From assembly GCA_003241485.1 (NCBI GenBank), contig QFQD01000020.1, positions 1 to 50,766 on the forward strand: a stretch of 50,766 bases of DNA, written 5' to 3'. The position numbers were made by a program, and so were the translations under genes. Below the pieces are notes generated by a model, which saw only the letters and a list, made by a program, of their open reading frames with translations, did no database searches and was not told the origin of the DNA. This DNA is from Ancylobacter novellus. Lineage in GTDB: Bacteria > Pseudomonadota > Alphaproteobacteria > Rhizobiales > Xanthobacteraceae. Of the stretch, positions 33,642 to 41,820 are shown piece by piece; position 1 is the first letter of the stretch, and the number at the start of each line of letters is the position of its first letter.

Positions 33642-33723
33642 GTGCTTTCCACAGGCCCTCCACAGGACAAAATAGGGCGTGCGCGATTCGCTCCGGACTC
33701 GCCTGCCGCGGTGGCGTTAGCTG

Positions 33724-35238
33724 GTGACCGACCCAAGCGCACCCGGAACAGACATGCTCGATTCCCCAGCTCGCCCGCCGGCGGCAACCGAAACGTCCTA
33801 CCGTACCGCGCCGCACAATATCGAGGCGGAGCAGGCGCTGCTCGGCGCCATCCTCGTCAATAACGAGGCGTTCTACCGCGTCTCGGATTTCCTTGAGCCG
33901 CGCCATTTCTTCGAGCCGATCCATGTCGGCATTTACGAGACCGCCGCCGCGCTGATCCGCGCCGGCAAGGTGGCGACGCCGGTCACGCTGAAGACCTTCC
34001 TGCCGTCGGATTTCGACGTCGGCGGCATGAACGCGCCGCAATATCTCGCGCGCCTCGCCGCCGAGGCGACCACCATCATCAATGCCGAGGATTATGGCCG
34101 TACCATTTACGACCTTTCGGTGCGGCGCGACCTCATCGCCATCGGCGAGGAGATCGTCAACGAGGCCTATGACGCCGACATCGACGCCACGCCGCAGGAC
34201 CAGATTGAGGACGCCGAAAAGCGCCTCTACGAGCTCGCCGAAACCGGCCGCTACGATGGCGGCTTCCTGAGCTTCAGCAATGCGCTGAAGGAAGCGGTGG
34301 ACATGGCGAGCCGCGCCTTCCAGCGCGACGGCCACCTGTCGGGCACGGCCTCGGGCCTCGACGATCTCGACCAGATGATGGGCGGGCTGCAGCCATCCGA
34401 CCTCATCATCCTCGCCGGCCGTCCGGCGATGGGAAAGACGTCGCTCGCCACCAACATCGCCTTCAACGTCGCGGCGGCCTATCGTTCCGAGACGCTGCCG
34501 GATGGCTCGATCCGCGCGGTGGATGGCGGCGTTGTCGGCTTCTTCTCGCTGGAAATGTCCGCCGAGCAGCTGGCCACCCGTATTCTTGCCGAGCAGGCGG
34601 AAATCGCCTCCTACAAGATCCGCCGCGGTGACATCTCCGAGCACGAGTTCGACAAGCTTGCGAGCTGCTCGCAGATGATGCAGACCATCCCGCTCTACAT
34701 CGACGACACCGGCGGCATCTCCATCGCCCAGCTGCGCGCGCGCGCCCGGCGGCTGAAGCGCCAGCGCGGCCTTGATTTCATGGTGGTGGACTATCTGCAG
34801 CTGCTCACCGGCTCCTCCAAGAGCTCCTCGCAGGGTCGCGTGCAGGAAATCACCGAGATCACCACCGGCCTCAAGGCGCTGGCGAAGGAGCTCGGCGTGC
34901 CGATCATGGCGCTGTCCCAGCTCTCGCGTCAGGTCGAGAGCCGCGACGACAAGCGTCCGCAATTGTCCGACCTTCGCGAATCCGGCTCGATCGAGCAGGA
35001 TGCCGACGTGGTGATGTTCGTGTTCCGCGAGGAATATTACCTCAAGGGCCGCGAGCCGAAGGAAGGCACCGAGGAATGGTTCAAGTGGGACCAGGACATG
35101 AAGGCGGCGCAGGGCATCGCCGAGGTCATCATCGGCAAGCAGCGCCACGGCCCGACCGGGACGGTGAAGGTCTCGTTCGAGCCCCAGTTCACGCGCTTCT
35201 CCAATCTGGTCCAGTCCGACCGCCTGCCCGACCACTGA
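33724..35238 (+). CDS. dnaB: Replicative DNA helicase
   Basis: DnaB is the hexameric helicase at the replication fork. The 504-residue protein has the N-terminal primase-interaction domain (HNIEAEQALLGAIL) and a RecA-like C-terminal domain. Walker A is GRPAMGKT at 232-239, and the Walker B region is VVDYLQLL. SLEMSAEQLATR and LRESGSIEQDADVVMF are typical. The longest reading starts with GTG at 33724; an ATG at 33754 is an alternative and keeps all conserved sequence. No intein is present. alr follows after 10 bp. Confidence 0.96.
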   Translation: MTDPSAPGTDMLDSPARPPAATETSYRTAPHNIEAEQALLGAILVNNEAFYRVSDFLEPRHFFEPIHVGIYETAAALIRAGKVATPVTLKTFLPSDFDVGGMNAPQYLARLAAEATTIINAEDYGRTIYDLSVRRDLIAIGEEIVNEAYDADIDATPQDQIEDAEKRLYELAETGRYDGGFLSFSNALKEAVDMASRAFQRDGHLSGTASGLDDLDQMMGGLQPSDLIILAGRPAMGKTSLATNIAFNVAAAYRSETLPDGSIRAVDGGVVGFFSLEMSAEQLATRILAEQAEIASYKIRRGDISEHEFDKLASCSQMMQTIPLYIDDTGGISIAQLRARARRLKRQRGLDFMVVDYLQLLTGSSKSSSQGRVQEITEITTGLKALAKELGVPIMALSQLSRQVESRDDKRPQLSDLRESGSIEQDADVVMFVFREEYYLKGREPKEGTEEWFKWDQDMKAAQGIAEVIIGKQRHGPTGTVKVSFEPQFTRFSNLVQSDRLPDH

Positions 35239-35248
35239 GTGCTCCCGC

Positions 35249-36364
35249 GTGACCCAGCTTGCTGTCTCCCCGCCCGAGGCGGGTGGTGTTCTCACCATCG
35301 ATCTGGCCGCGCTGCGCGCCAATTACGAGGAGCTCGCCCGCCGTGTCGCGCCCGCCCTCTGCGCCGGCGTGGTGAAGGGCGACGGCTACGGCATCGGCCT
35401 CGTCCAGGCGGCCACCGCGCTGTGGCAGGCGGGCGCGCGCAGCTTCTTCGTCGCGCTGCTGAGCGAAGCGCGCAGCCTGCGCGAGGTTCTGCCGGAGGCC
35501 GAGATCTTCGTGCTGAACGGGCTGTTCGCCGGCACCGAGCCAGCCTATCGCGAGCTTTCTCTCCGCCCCGTGCTCGGCTCCGTGCCGGAGATCGAGCGCT
35601 GGCGTGCGTTCTGCGCGCAGGTGGGTGAAGCCCTGCCGGCGGCGCTGCACGTCGACACCGGCATGAACCGGCTCGGCGTCTCGCCGACCGAGGCGATCAA
35701 CCTTGCCGAGGGGCGCAATGAGCTCGGCTTTCCGCTCGCGCTCATCATGAGCCACCTCGCCTGCGCCGACGAGCCCGACCATCCGCTCACCGCGCAGCAG
35801 CTGGAGGATTTCCGCGCCGTGGCGGCGCTGTTTCCGGATGTGCGGGCCTCGCTGTCCAACTCCGCCGGCGCCGTCGGCGATCCGGCCCTGCATTTTGATC
35901 TCGTGCGCCCCGGTATCGCGCTGTATGGCGGACGCGCGCGCACGGATGTGGCGCCGCTGCGTCCCGTCGTGCGGCTGGATCTGCGCATCGTGCAGATTCG
36001 CCATGTGCATGAGGGGCAGACCGTCGGCTATGGCGGCGCGCACACCGCGCTCCGGCCGAGCCGGGTCGCCATTCTCTCGGCCGGCTATGCCGACGGCATT
36101 CCCCGCCTGGCCGGGGCGTCGGATCTGCGTCCCGGCGCGGAAGCCGTGGTGGCCGGGCATCGCTGCCCGCTTATCGGGCGCATCTCGATGGACCTGCTGG
36201 CGGTCGACATTACCGACGTGCCGGAATTCGCGGTGGAAGCGGGCGATTTTGCCACTCTGCTCGGCGAGGGACTAAGCCTCGACGACCTTGCACGCCACTC
36301 CCAGACCATCGATTACGAGATATTGACCTCGCTCGGCCGGCGCTATTTCCGCCGCTGGACGTAG
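35249..36364 (+). CDS. alr: Alanine racemase
   Basis: Alr converts L- to D-alanine for peptidoglycan with pyridoxal phosphate. The 371-residue protein starts with GTG. The cofactor lysine is K43 in VVKGDGYG, and the catalytic tyrosine on the other face is near residue 261 (TVGYGGAH). DTGMNRLG and the RISMDLLAVDITD signature are present. It follows dnaB closely, a common pair. Its 3' end overlaps the convergent small gene by 22 bp. Confidence 0.96.
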   Translation: MTQLAVSPPEAGGVLTIDLAALRANYEELARRVAPALCAGVVKGDGYGIGLVQAATALWQAGARSFFVALLSEARSLREVLPEAEIFVLNGLFAGTEPAYRELSLRPVLGSVPEIERWRAFCAQVGEALPAALHVDTGMNRLGVSPTEAINLAEGRNELGFPLALIMSHLACADEPDHPLTAQQLEDFRAVAALFPDVRASLSNSAGAVGDPALHFDLVRPGIALYGGRARTDVAPLRPVVRLDLRIVQIRHVHEGQTVGYGGAHTALRPSRVAILSAGYADGIPRLAGASDLRPGAEAVVAGHRCPLIGRISMDLLAVDITDVPEFAVEAGDFATLLGEGLSLDDLARHSQTIDYEILTSLGRRYFRRWT

Positions 36365-36729
36365 TGGCTGCGCATTGGCGTGCCGGTCTTGCGGAATTCG
36401 CGCAGCCCGGTCCGGACAGCCTCAGCGACCTCCTCTCCGTTCTCCAACCAGGACGAGACGATACGGGCGCGCCCACCGGAATAGGTCAGGTCGAGACGCG
36501 ACACCGTGCCCGCCGCCTCCCCCGCGCCCTTGCGGGTCAGCAGGCTCTGCACGTCCGACCAGGGTATTTCGCGCCCCGAGCGAAGTTGAATCCCATTCTG
36601 GTCGACTCTGTATACAAAAGACGACCGCCAAACCCAGAGAATGACGCTGCCAATCCCCAAGGTCGACGGTATCATAATAAGAAAATAAAATAAAAATCTT
36701 CCGTTAAATCTCGCAACGACTGGATTCAT
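36343..36729 (-). CDS. Small one-helix membrane protein, duplicated copy 1
   Basis: I do not recognise the family. The 128-residue protein has a short N terminus (MNPVVARFNGRF), a hydrophobic segment at about 12-36, and a cytosolic part starting SFVYRVDQNGIQLRSGREIPW. This part resembles the beta strands of bacterial PH-like domains; the C terminus is basic. It aligns along its length with the gene at 37053-37436, sharing VAR, TLG-GSV, SFVYR, SGR, PW and SW--NGE, so the two are tandem duplicates. The ATG at 36729 is set by that alignment. The last 22 bp run antisense into alr. Confidence 0.75.
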   Translation of the reverse strand: MNPVVARFNGRFLFYFLIMIPSTLGIGSVILWVWRSSFVYRVDQNGIQLRSGREIPWSDVQSLLTRKGAGEAAGTVSRLDLTYSGGRARIVSSWLENGEEVAEAVRTGLREFRKTGTPMRSHYVQRRK

Positions 36730-37052
36730 GGGCTGCGCCTTGCGCTCGACTCCGCTCGCCGAAATGACTAACGCATATCTGTTATCAGATAGCTTATTTT
36801 GCTGCACATGCGCAATAAATGCCCGCAATAAATGTTGCAGGACAATAAACCTACCGGCCGCGCGACAACACCAATGCGCGACAATTATTTCAATATTACA
36901 TCTATTATGGTCGCAATATCCTGCGCTGAGGACATCAAATTCATGCCCGGCCGCGCAGCTGAGACCGGCCGACTTGTGTGAAACTCGCGCCACGCGCCTA
37001 TATCGATCCCGACATCTGGCAATGATGAGCGCGAACTTTTAGCCGGCGCGTG
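36730..37052 (-). promoter_or_regulatory. AT-rich gap with direct repeats between the two duplicated genes
   Basis: No gene is supported in these 323 bp. The DNA is clearly richer in A/T than its surroundings. Two 11-bp direct repeats, CGCAATAAATG at 36811-36821 and 36824-36834, lie 80-105 bp upstream of the copy-1 start. A small palindrome ATCTG-TTAT-CAGAT sits at about 36777-36790. A promoter TTGCGC-N17-CTATCT on the minus strand (about 36786-36814) is possible. Confidence 0.4.
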
Positions 37053-37436
37053 TCAGTGACGGGGAACGCGATTGACGCGCATACGAGTCTGGGGCGGCAG
37101 CGCCTTGCGCATATTGTGCCGCAGCACACGCAGCATATCTTCCCCGTTCACGATCCAGGACGGCAGGATGGTGGCGCTGCCTTCCGTGAACACGATATCG
37201 ACCCGCGATGTCTTGGACGCGGAGTTCCCCTGCCGCATGCGCAGGCTATAGCCTAGAACCTCGCCCCACGGCTCGCGGCGGCCGGACCAGAGGACGATGC
37301 CCTTGCCATCGATCCGGTATACGAAGGAGCGCCGCCACAGGCACAGCAGCACGCTGCCAAGCCCCAGCGTGCAGGGCAGCAGGACCAGACAACACAGGAG
37401 AAAGCGCCAATTCGGGCGCGCAACGATCAGCTTCAT
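37053..37436 (-). CDS. Small one-helix membrane protein, duplicated copy 2
   Basis: This 127-residue protein is the partner of the gene at 36343. It has the same order: MKLIVARPNWRFL, a hydrophobic segment with CTLGLGSVLLCLW, then SFVYRIDGKGIVLWSGRREPW and SWIVNGEDM, and a basic C terminus. The ATG at 37436 is chosen because it aligns with copy 1; an upstream start would add 16 cysteine-rich residues without homology. A plausible promoter lies in the AT-rich DNA upstream. Function is unknown. The pair separates alr from radA. Confidence 0.75.
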   Translation of the reverse strand: MKLIVARPNWRFLLCCLVLLPCTLGLGSVLLCLWRRSFVYRIDGKGIVLWSGRREPWGEVLGYSLRMRQGNSASKTSRVDIVFTEGSATILPSWIVNGEDMLRVLRHNMRKALPPQTRMRVNRVPRH

Positions 37437-37638
37437 GTATCTCAACGCAGGACAGCCTCTGCACCCGCCCGAATGCACAGCCACTACCCGTCAAATGGTA
37501 TGATTATATGCAGTATATTGCAATGCGGAATAGTACACACCCGGACCCATTTTGCGCGAACTACTGTCACATGATTCAGAATACTTAACGATCAATTTGA
37601 TTTTAATTTCGATTTAAATCTCAGTCTGGATCGAGACC
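37437..37638. promoter_or_regulatory. Divergent AT-rich promoter region of copy 2 and radA
   Basis: On the minus strand TTGCAA-N17-TACCAT (about 37506-37534), with a TATAAT inside it, could drive the duplicated gene. On the plus strand the last 70 bp before radA hold a GANTC site at 37573-37577 and three TTAA motifs (37585, 37603, 37614). Confidence 0.4.
37603..37617. promoter_or_regulatory. CtrA-like site in front of radA
   Basis: TTAA at 37603-37606 and TTAA at 37614-37617 are separated by exactly seven bases, the spacing of a full CtrA site. The last consensus C is replaced by A. The site ends 21 bp before the radA ATG. The AT-rich surroundings make a chance match more likely than at 6624. 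Confidence 0.4.
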
Positions 37639-39063
37639 ATGGCCAAGCGTCCCGCCTCCTTCATCTGCCAGATCTGCGGCGCCGCACACACGCGCTGGCA
37701 GGGCAAATGCGACTCCTGTGGTGCCTGGAACTCCATCGCCGAGGAAGCAACAGCGTCGGAGGCCGTTCCGGCGACACTGCGCGGCGGCCGCAGGGGGCGG
37801 TTGATCGCATTGGAAAGCCTCGCCGGCACCTCCGAGGACGCGCCGCGCGTGCGTGTCGGCATGTCCGAATTCGACCGCGTTGCCGGTGGCGGCCTCGTGC
37901 CGGGCTCTGTGCTGCTCATCGGCGGCGATCCCGGCATCGGCAAGTCGACCCTGCTTATCCAGGCTTCCGCCGCTCTGGCGCAGGCGGGCCATCGCGTCAT
38001 CTATGTCTCCGGCGAAGAGGCGGTGGCGCAGGTGCGCCTGCGGGCCGAACGGCTCGGCCTGTCCGGCGCCCCGGTCGAACTCGCCGCCGAGACCAATGTC
38101 GAGGACATCGTCGCCACCCTCGCCGAGGGCAAGCGGCCGGCGCTGGTGGTGATCGATTCCATCCAGACCATGTGGACCGACGCGGTGGAATCCGCTCCCG
38201 GCACCGTCACGCAGGTGCGCTCCTCCGCGCAGACGCTGATCCGCTACGCCAAGCGCGCCGGCGCCGCCGTCATTCTGGTCGGCCATGTGACCAAGGACGG
38301 CCAGATCGCCGGCCCGCGCGTGGTGGAGCACATGGTCGACGCCGTCCTGTCCTTCGAGGGCGACGGCGCGCACCATTTCCGCATCCTGCGCGCGCAGAAG
38401 AACCGCTTCGGGCCGACCGACGAAATCGGCGTGTTCGAGATGACCGGCCTCGGCCTCGCCGAGGTGGCAAACCCGTCGGAGCTTTTCCTGTCGAACCGCG
38501 ACCGCGGCGCGCCAGGCACCGCGGTCTATGCCGGCATGGAAGGCACCCGCCCGGTGCTGGTCGAACTTCAGGCACTCGTCGTGCCCACCAGCCTCGGCAC
38601 ACCGCGCCGCGCCGTGGTGGGCTGGGACCCCGCGCGCCTGTCCATGGTGCTGGCAGTGCTGGAGGCGCGCTGCGGCGTGAAGCTCGGCGCGCATGACGTG
38701 CATCTCAATGTCGCCGGTGGCTTCCGCATCACCGAACCGGCCGCCGATCTCGCGGTCGCCGCCGCGCTCGTCTCCTCACTGTCGGGCGCCGTGCTGCCGC
38801 CGGACAATGTGTATTTCGGCGAGATCAGCCTCACCGGCGCGGTGCGCCCGGTGCCCCATTCGGTGGCGCGGCTGAAGGAAGCGGCCAAGCTGGGCTTCGT
38901 GCGCGCGGTCGCTCCGGCGGCCAAGGCCTCCGGCAAGGAGGCGCCGGAAACCCCGCTGGCGGTCGAGACGGTGGCTTCTCTTGGGGATATCGTTGCCTCG
39001 ATCGCCGCACGCGGCACGCGCAAGCCTGCGCGCGAGCGTGAACAGGGATACCAAGAGGGATGA
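37639..39063 (+). CDS. radA: DNA repair protein RadA
   Basis: RadA is a RecA-related helicase that drives branch migration in recombinational repair. The 474-residue protein has an N-terminal zinc finger (C10, C13, C24, C27) and Walker A GGDPGIGKST at 95-104. The KNRFG motif lies at 254-258. The C-terminal domain is Lon-protease-like (FRITEPAADLAVAAALVSS, VYFGEISLTG). The ATG at 37639 has GGATCGAG upstream. cvpA and purF follow on the same strand. Confidence 0.96.
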   Translation: MAKRPASFICQICGAAHTRWQGKCDSCGAWNSIAEEATASEAVPATLRGGRRGRLIALESLAGTSEDAPRVRVGMSEFDRVAGGGLVPGSVLLIGGDPGIGKSTLLIQASAALAQAGHRVIYVSGEEAVAQVRLRAERLGLSGAPVELAAETNVEDIVATLAEGKRPALVVIDSIQTMWTDAVESAPGTVTQVRSSAQTLIRYAKRAGAAVILVGHVTKDGQIAGPRVVEHMVDAVLSFEGDGAHHFRILRAQKNRFGPTDEIGVFEMTGLGLAEVANPSELFLSNRDRGAPGTAVYAGMEGTRPVLVELQALVVPTSLGTPRRAVVGWDPARLSMVLAVLEARCGVKLGAHDVHLNVAGGFRITEPAADLAVAAALVSSLSGAVLPPDNVYFGEISLTGAVRPVPHSVARLKEAAKLGFVRAVAPAAKASGKEAPETPLAVETVASLGDIVASIAARGTRKPAREREQGYQEG

Positions 39064-39171
39064 CGGCCCGCCCTGGTCGCGCTATACGTCGCGCGGCCCT
39101 CGCATGGGCGAGATGCTTGCGGATTCGCGGCTGTTCCCTTGGAAGGCTGCAATGGTCACGGTGCGATAGAC

Positions 39172-39750
39172 TTGACGCTGCTCGACATCATTCTCATCGC
39201 CGTGATGGTGATTTCCGGCCTTCTCGCGATGGTGCGCGGCCTAGTCCGCGAGATTTTCGCCATCGCCTCCTGGGTCATCGCCGCGGGCGTGACGCTTTAT
39301 GCGTACCCGCTGCTGCTACCCTATGCGAAGCAGCACATAACCAACGACACCTTCGCCATGGCGGCGACGGTCGGCGGCGTGTTCCTGCTGACATTGCTGA
39401 TCGTCTCGATCATCACGGTCCGCATTTCGGACCTCGTGCTCGACAGCCGCATCGGCGCGCTCGACCGCACGCTGGGCTTCCTGTTCGGCCTCGCACGCGG
39501 ATTCCTTATAATGGTGGTGGCCTATCTGTTCTTCAACTGGCTGGTCCAGAATGAACAGGGCCAGCCGGAATGGATTCGCGACGCGCGCTCCAAGGTGGTC
39601 TTGCAAAGCGCGGGCGACTGGCTCATTTCCGTGTTGCCGGAAGATCCCGAGAGCCTGATACGCGACATTCGCAACTCGCGGGACACGGAGCCGACCGAAC
39701 CGCCGCCCGAACCCTTCAATCCGGGTCCGGCGGCGCCGGCGGCGCCTTAA
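39172..39750 (+). CDS. cvpA: CvpA-family membrane protein
   Basis: CvpA is an inner-membrane protein linked to colicin V production and envelope stress in enterobacteria. The product here has four hydrophobic helices, beginning with LLDIILIAVMVISGLLAMVRG, and a proline-rich C-terminal tail (TEPPPEPFNPGPAAP). The start is uncertain: no ATG is in frame. TTG at 39172 (192 residues) puts the protein start next to the first helix as in relatives, while TTG at 39139 would add 11 residues. It lies upstream of purF, the known cvpA-purF arrangement. Confidence 0.85.
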   Translation: MTLLDIILIAVMVISGLLAMVRGLVREIFAIASWVIAAGVTLYAYPLLLPYAKQHITNDTFAMAATVGGVFLLTLLIVSIITVRISDLVLDSRIGALDRTLGFLFGLARGFLIMVVAYLFFNWLVQNEQGQPEWIRDARSKVVLQSAGDWLISVLPEDPESLIRDIRNSRDTEPTEPPPEPFNPGPAAPAAP

Positions 39751-39851
39751 TTCGACCGCGTGTTCGGGACACAGCGTCCCGGCGACGTGCGTTGCAGGTC
39801 AGCTTGGGAAGCGGCGCAGCCTTGAACTGCGCAGAGCGGAGCGATGGTCAC

Positions 39852-41351
39852 ATGGCCAATTTTGCCGTTGATGGCGTGGTGCCGAAATCGGTCGAGGCGA
39901 ACGATTTCTACGATGATTACGGTGACACGCTGCGCGAGGAGTGCGGCGTGTTCGGCATTTACGGGCACCCCGATGCCGCCGCCATCACCGCGCTTGGCCT
40001 GCATGCGCTGCAGCATCGCGGACAGGAAGCGGCCGGCATAACCACTTATGACGGCCAGCGTTTTCACTCCGAGCGCCGCCTCGGACTGGTCAGCGACGCC
40101 TTCTCCGATGGCGAGGCCATCAAGCGCCTTCCCGGCCACATCGCGGTCGGCCATGTGCGCTATTCCACCACTGGCGAGACCATCCTGCGCAACGTGCAGC
40201 CGTTGTTCGCCGAGCTCGACGGCGGCGGTTTCGCCATCGCCCATAACGGCAACCTGACCAACGGCCTCACCCTGCGCCGGCAGATCGTGCGCGATGGCGC
40301 CATTTGCCAGTCGACTTCCGATACCGAGGTGATGCTGCACCTCGTCGCCCGCTCCAAGCGCGCGCGCTTCACCGAGCGTTTCGTCGATGCGCTGCGCGCC
40401 ATCGAGGGCGCCTATGCCTTCGTCGGGCTCACGAACAAGAAGCTGGTGGGCGCGCGCGACCCGCTCGGCATCCGCCCGCTGGTGCTCGGCGAGCTCGACG
40501 GTCACCCGATCCTCACCTCGGAGACCTGCGCGCTCGACATAATTGGTGCGCGTCACGTGCGTGACATCGAGCCGGGCGAAGTGATCGTGTTCTCCTCCGA
40601 CAAGGTGGAGACGCTGCGCCCCTTCGGCACGGTGCGCCCGCGCCCCTGCATCTTCGAGTACATCTATTTCGCCCGGCCGGACTCGGTCGTGGGCGGGCGC
40701 TCGGTCTATCAGTTGCGCAAGAACATGGGCTTCCAGCTTGCCGCCGAGGCCCCGGCCGACGCCGACCTCGTCGTGCCCGTGCCTGATTCCGGCGTGCCGG
40801 CGGCCATCGGCTACTCGCAGGCCTCGGGCCTGCCCTATGAGCTGGGCATCATCCGCAACCATTATGTCGGGCGCACCTTCATCCAGCCGACCCAGTCGGT
40901 GCGCGACCAGGGCGTGCGCATGAAGCACTCGGCCAACCGCGCCGTGGTCGAGGGCAAGCGCATCGTGCTGATCGACGACAGCCTGGTGCGCGGCACGACG
41001 TCGGTCAAAATCGTGCGCATGATGCGCGAGGCCGGCGCCCGCGAGGTGCATTTCCGCATCTCCTCGCCGCCCATCACCCATCCCGACTATTACGGCATCG
41101 ACACGCCGGACCGCGACAAGCTGCTCGCGGCCACGCATGACCTCGAAGGCATGCGCCGCTATATCGGCGCCGACAGCCTGGCCTTCCTCTCCATCGACGG
41201 CATCTACAAGTCGATGGGCTATGAGGGCCGCGATCCGGTTCAGCCGCAGTTCACCGACCACTGCTTCACCGGCGAATACCCCACCCCGCTCACCGACCGT
41301 ACGGGCGAGGTCGCGCCGCGCCAGCTTTCGTTGCTGGCCGAGGCAAGCTGA
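39852..41351 (+). CDS. purF: Amidophosphoribosyltransferase
   Basis: PurF starts purine synthesis by placing the glutamine amide on PRPP. The 499-residue protein has a 30-residue propeptide ending EE before the N-terminal nucleophile C31 (CGVFGIYGH). It has the glutaminase domain with HNGNLTNG and the PRPP loop VLIDDSLVRGTTS. This propeptide is like that of the Bacillus subtilis enzyme. Of the four cysteines that hold the [4Fe-4S] cluster there, only those in RPCIFEYIYF and DHCFTGEYP remain; the HPCFYG position is HPDYYG here and one of the C-terminal pair is missing. A cluster is therefore unlikely. Confidence 0.96.
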   Translation: MANFAVDGVVPKSVEANDFYDDYGDTLREECGVFGIYGHPDAAAITALGLHALQHRGQEAAGITTYDGQRFHSERRLGLVSDAFSDGEAIKRLPGHIAVGHVRYSTTGETILRNVQPLFAELDGGGFAIAHNGNLTNGLTLRRQIVRDGAICQSTSDTEVMLHLVARSKRARFTERFVDALRAIEGAYAFVGLTNKKLVGARDPLGIRPLVLGELDGHPILTSETCALDIIGARHVRDIEPGEVIVFSSDKVETLRPFGTVRPRPCIFEYIYFARPDSVVGGRSVYQLRKNMGFQLAAEAPADADLVVPVPDSGVPAAIGYSQASGLPYELGIIRNHYVGRTFIQPTQSVRDQGVRMKHSANRAVVEGKRIVLIDDSLVRGTTSVKIVRMMREAGAREVHFRISSPPITHPDYYGIDTPDRDKLLAATHDLEGMRRYIGADSLAFLSIDGIYKSMGYEGRDPVQPQFTDHCFTGEYPTPLTDRTGEVAPRQLSLLAEAS

Positions 41352-41376
41352 GGCACCAAGGGAAGAGCGCGCGGCG

Positions 41377-41793
41377 ATGGTGGAGCTGAACGAGTGGCAT
41401 AGAGGCCGCCTGATCGACCACATCCAGCTCGTGGTGCGCGATCTTCCCGCCTGCCGCCGCTTCTACGGCGCCATCCTCGACGTGCTCAGCGTGCCGCTTT
41501 TCGACGGCGAGGGCTTTTTCTACGCCGACGAGCTGTTCGTCTCGACAGGCGAGCCGACGACCGGGCGCGCGCATCTGGCCTTCCAGGCGTCGGACGAGGA
41601 AGCCGTCCAGCGCTTCCACGCCGCGGCGCTGCTGGCCGGCGGCCGCGATAATGGAGCGCCGGGCCTGCGCGACTATCACCCCGGCTATTACGCCGCCTTC
41701 GTGCTCGACCCCGAAGGCAATAACATCGAAGCGGTCTATCACGGGCCGGCGACGCGTTCCGCACCCTCGGTGGTGCTCACGGACGCCTCGTAA
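41377..41793 (+). CDS. VOC (glyoxalase/bleomycin-resistance) family protein
   Basis: This 138-residue protein has the repeated beta-alpha-beta-beta-beta fold of the vicinal-oxygen-chelate superfamily. Metal-ligand candidates are the histidine in IDHIQLVV, the histidine in GRAHLAFQA, and the glutamate in GNNIEAVYHG. The YYAAFVLDPEGNNIEAV end is characteristic of lyase-like VOC proteins. The substrate cannot be told from the sequence. It begins 25 bp after purF and is followed by an SDR gene 27 bp later, so the three may be co-transcribed. Confidence 0.88.
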   Translation: MVELNEWHRGRLIDHIQLVVRDLPACRRFYGAILDVLSVPLFDGEGFFYADELFVSTGEPTTGRAHLAFQASDEEAVQRFHAAALLAGGRDNGAPGLRDYHPGYYAAFVLDPEGNNIEAVYHGPATRSAPSVVLTDAS

Positions 41794-41820
41794 GCTTCGA
41801 GACACATCAGGGAACACGCC

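Noticed and set aside
33648..33667. Two CCACAG motifs in the dnaB upstream region, considered as DnaA boxes
   Set aside because: Each differs from TTATCCACA at two or more positions and there is no cluster or AT-rich unwinding element.
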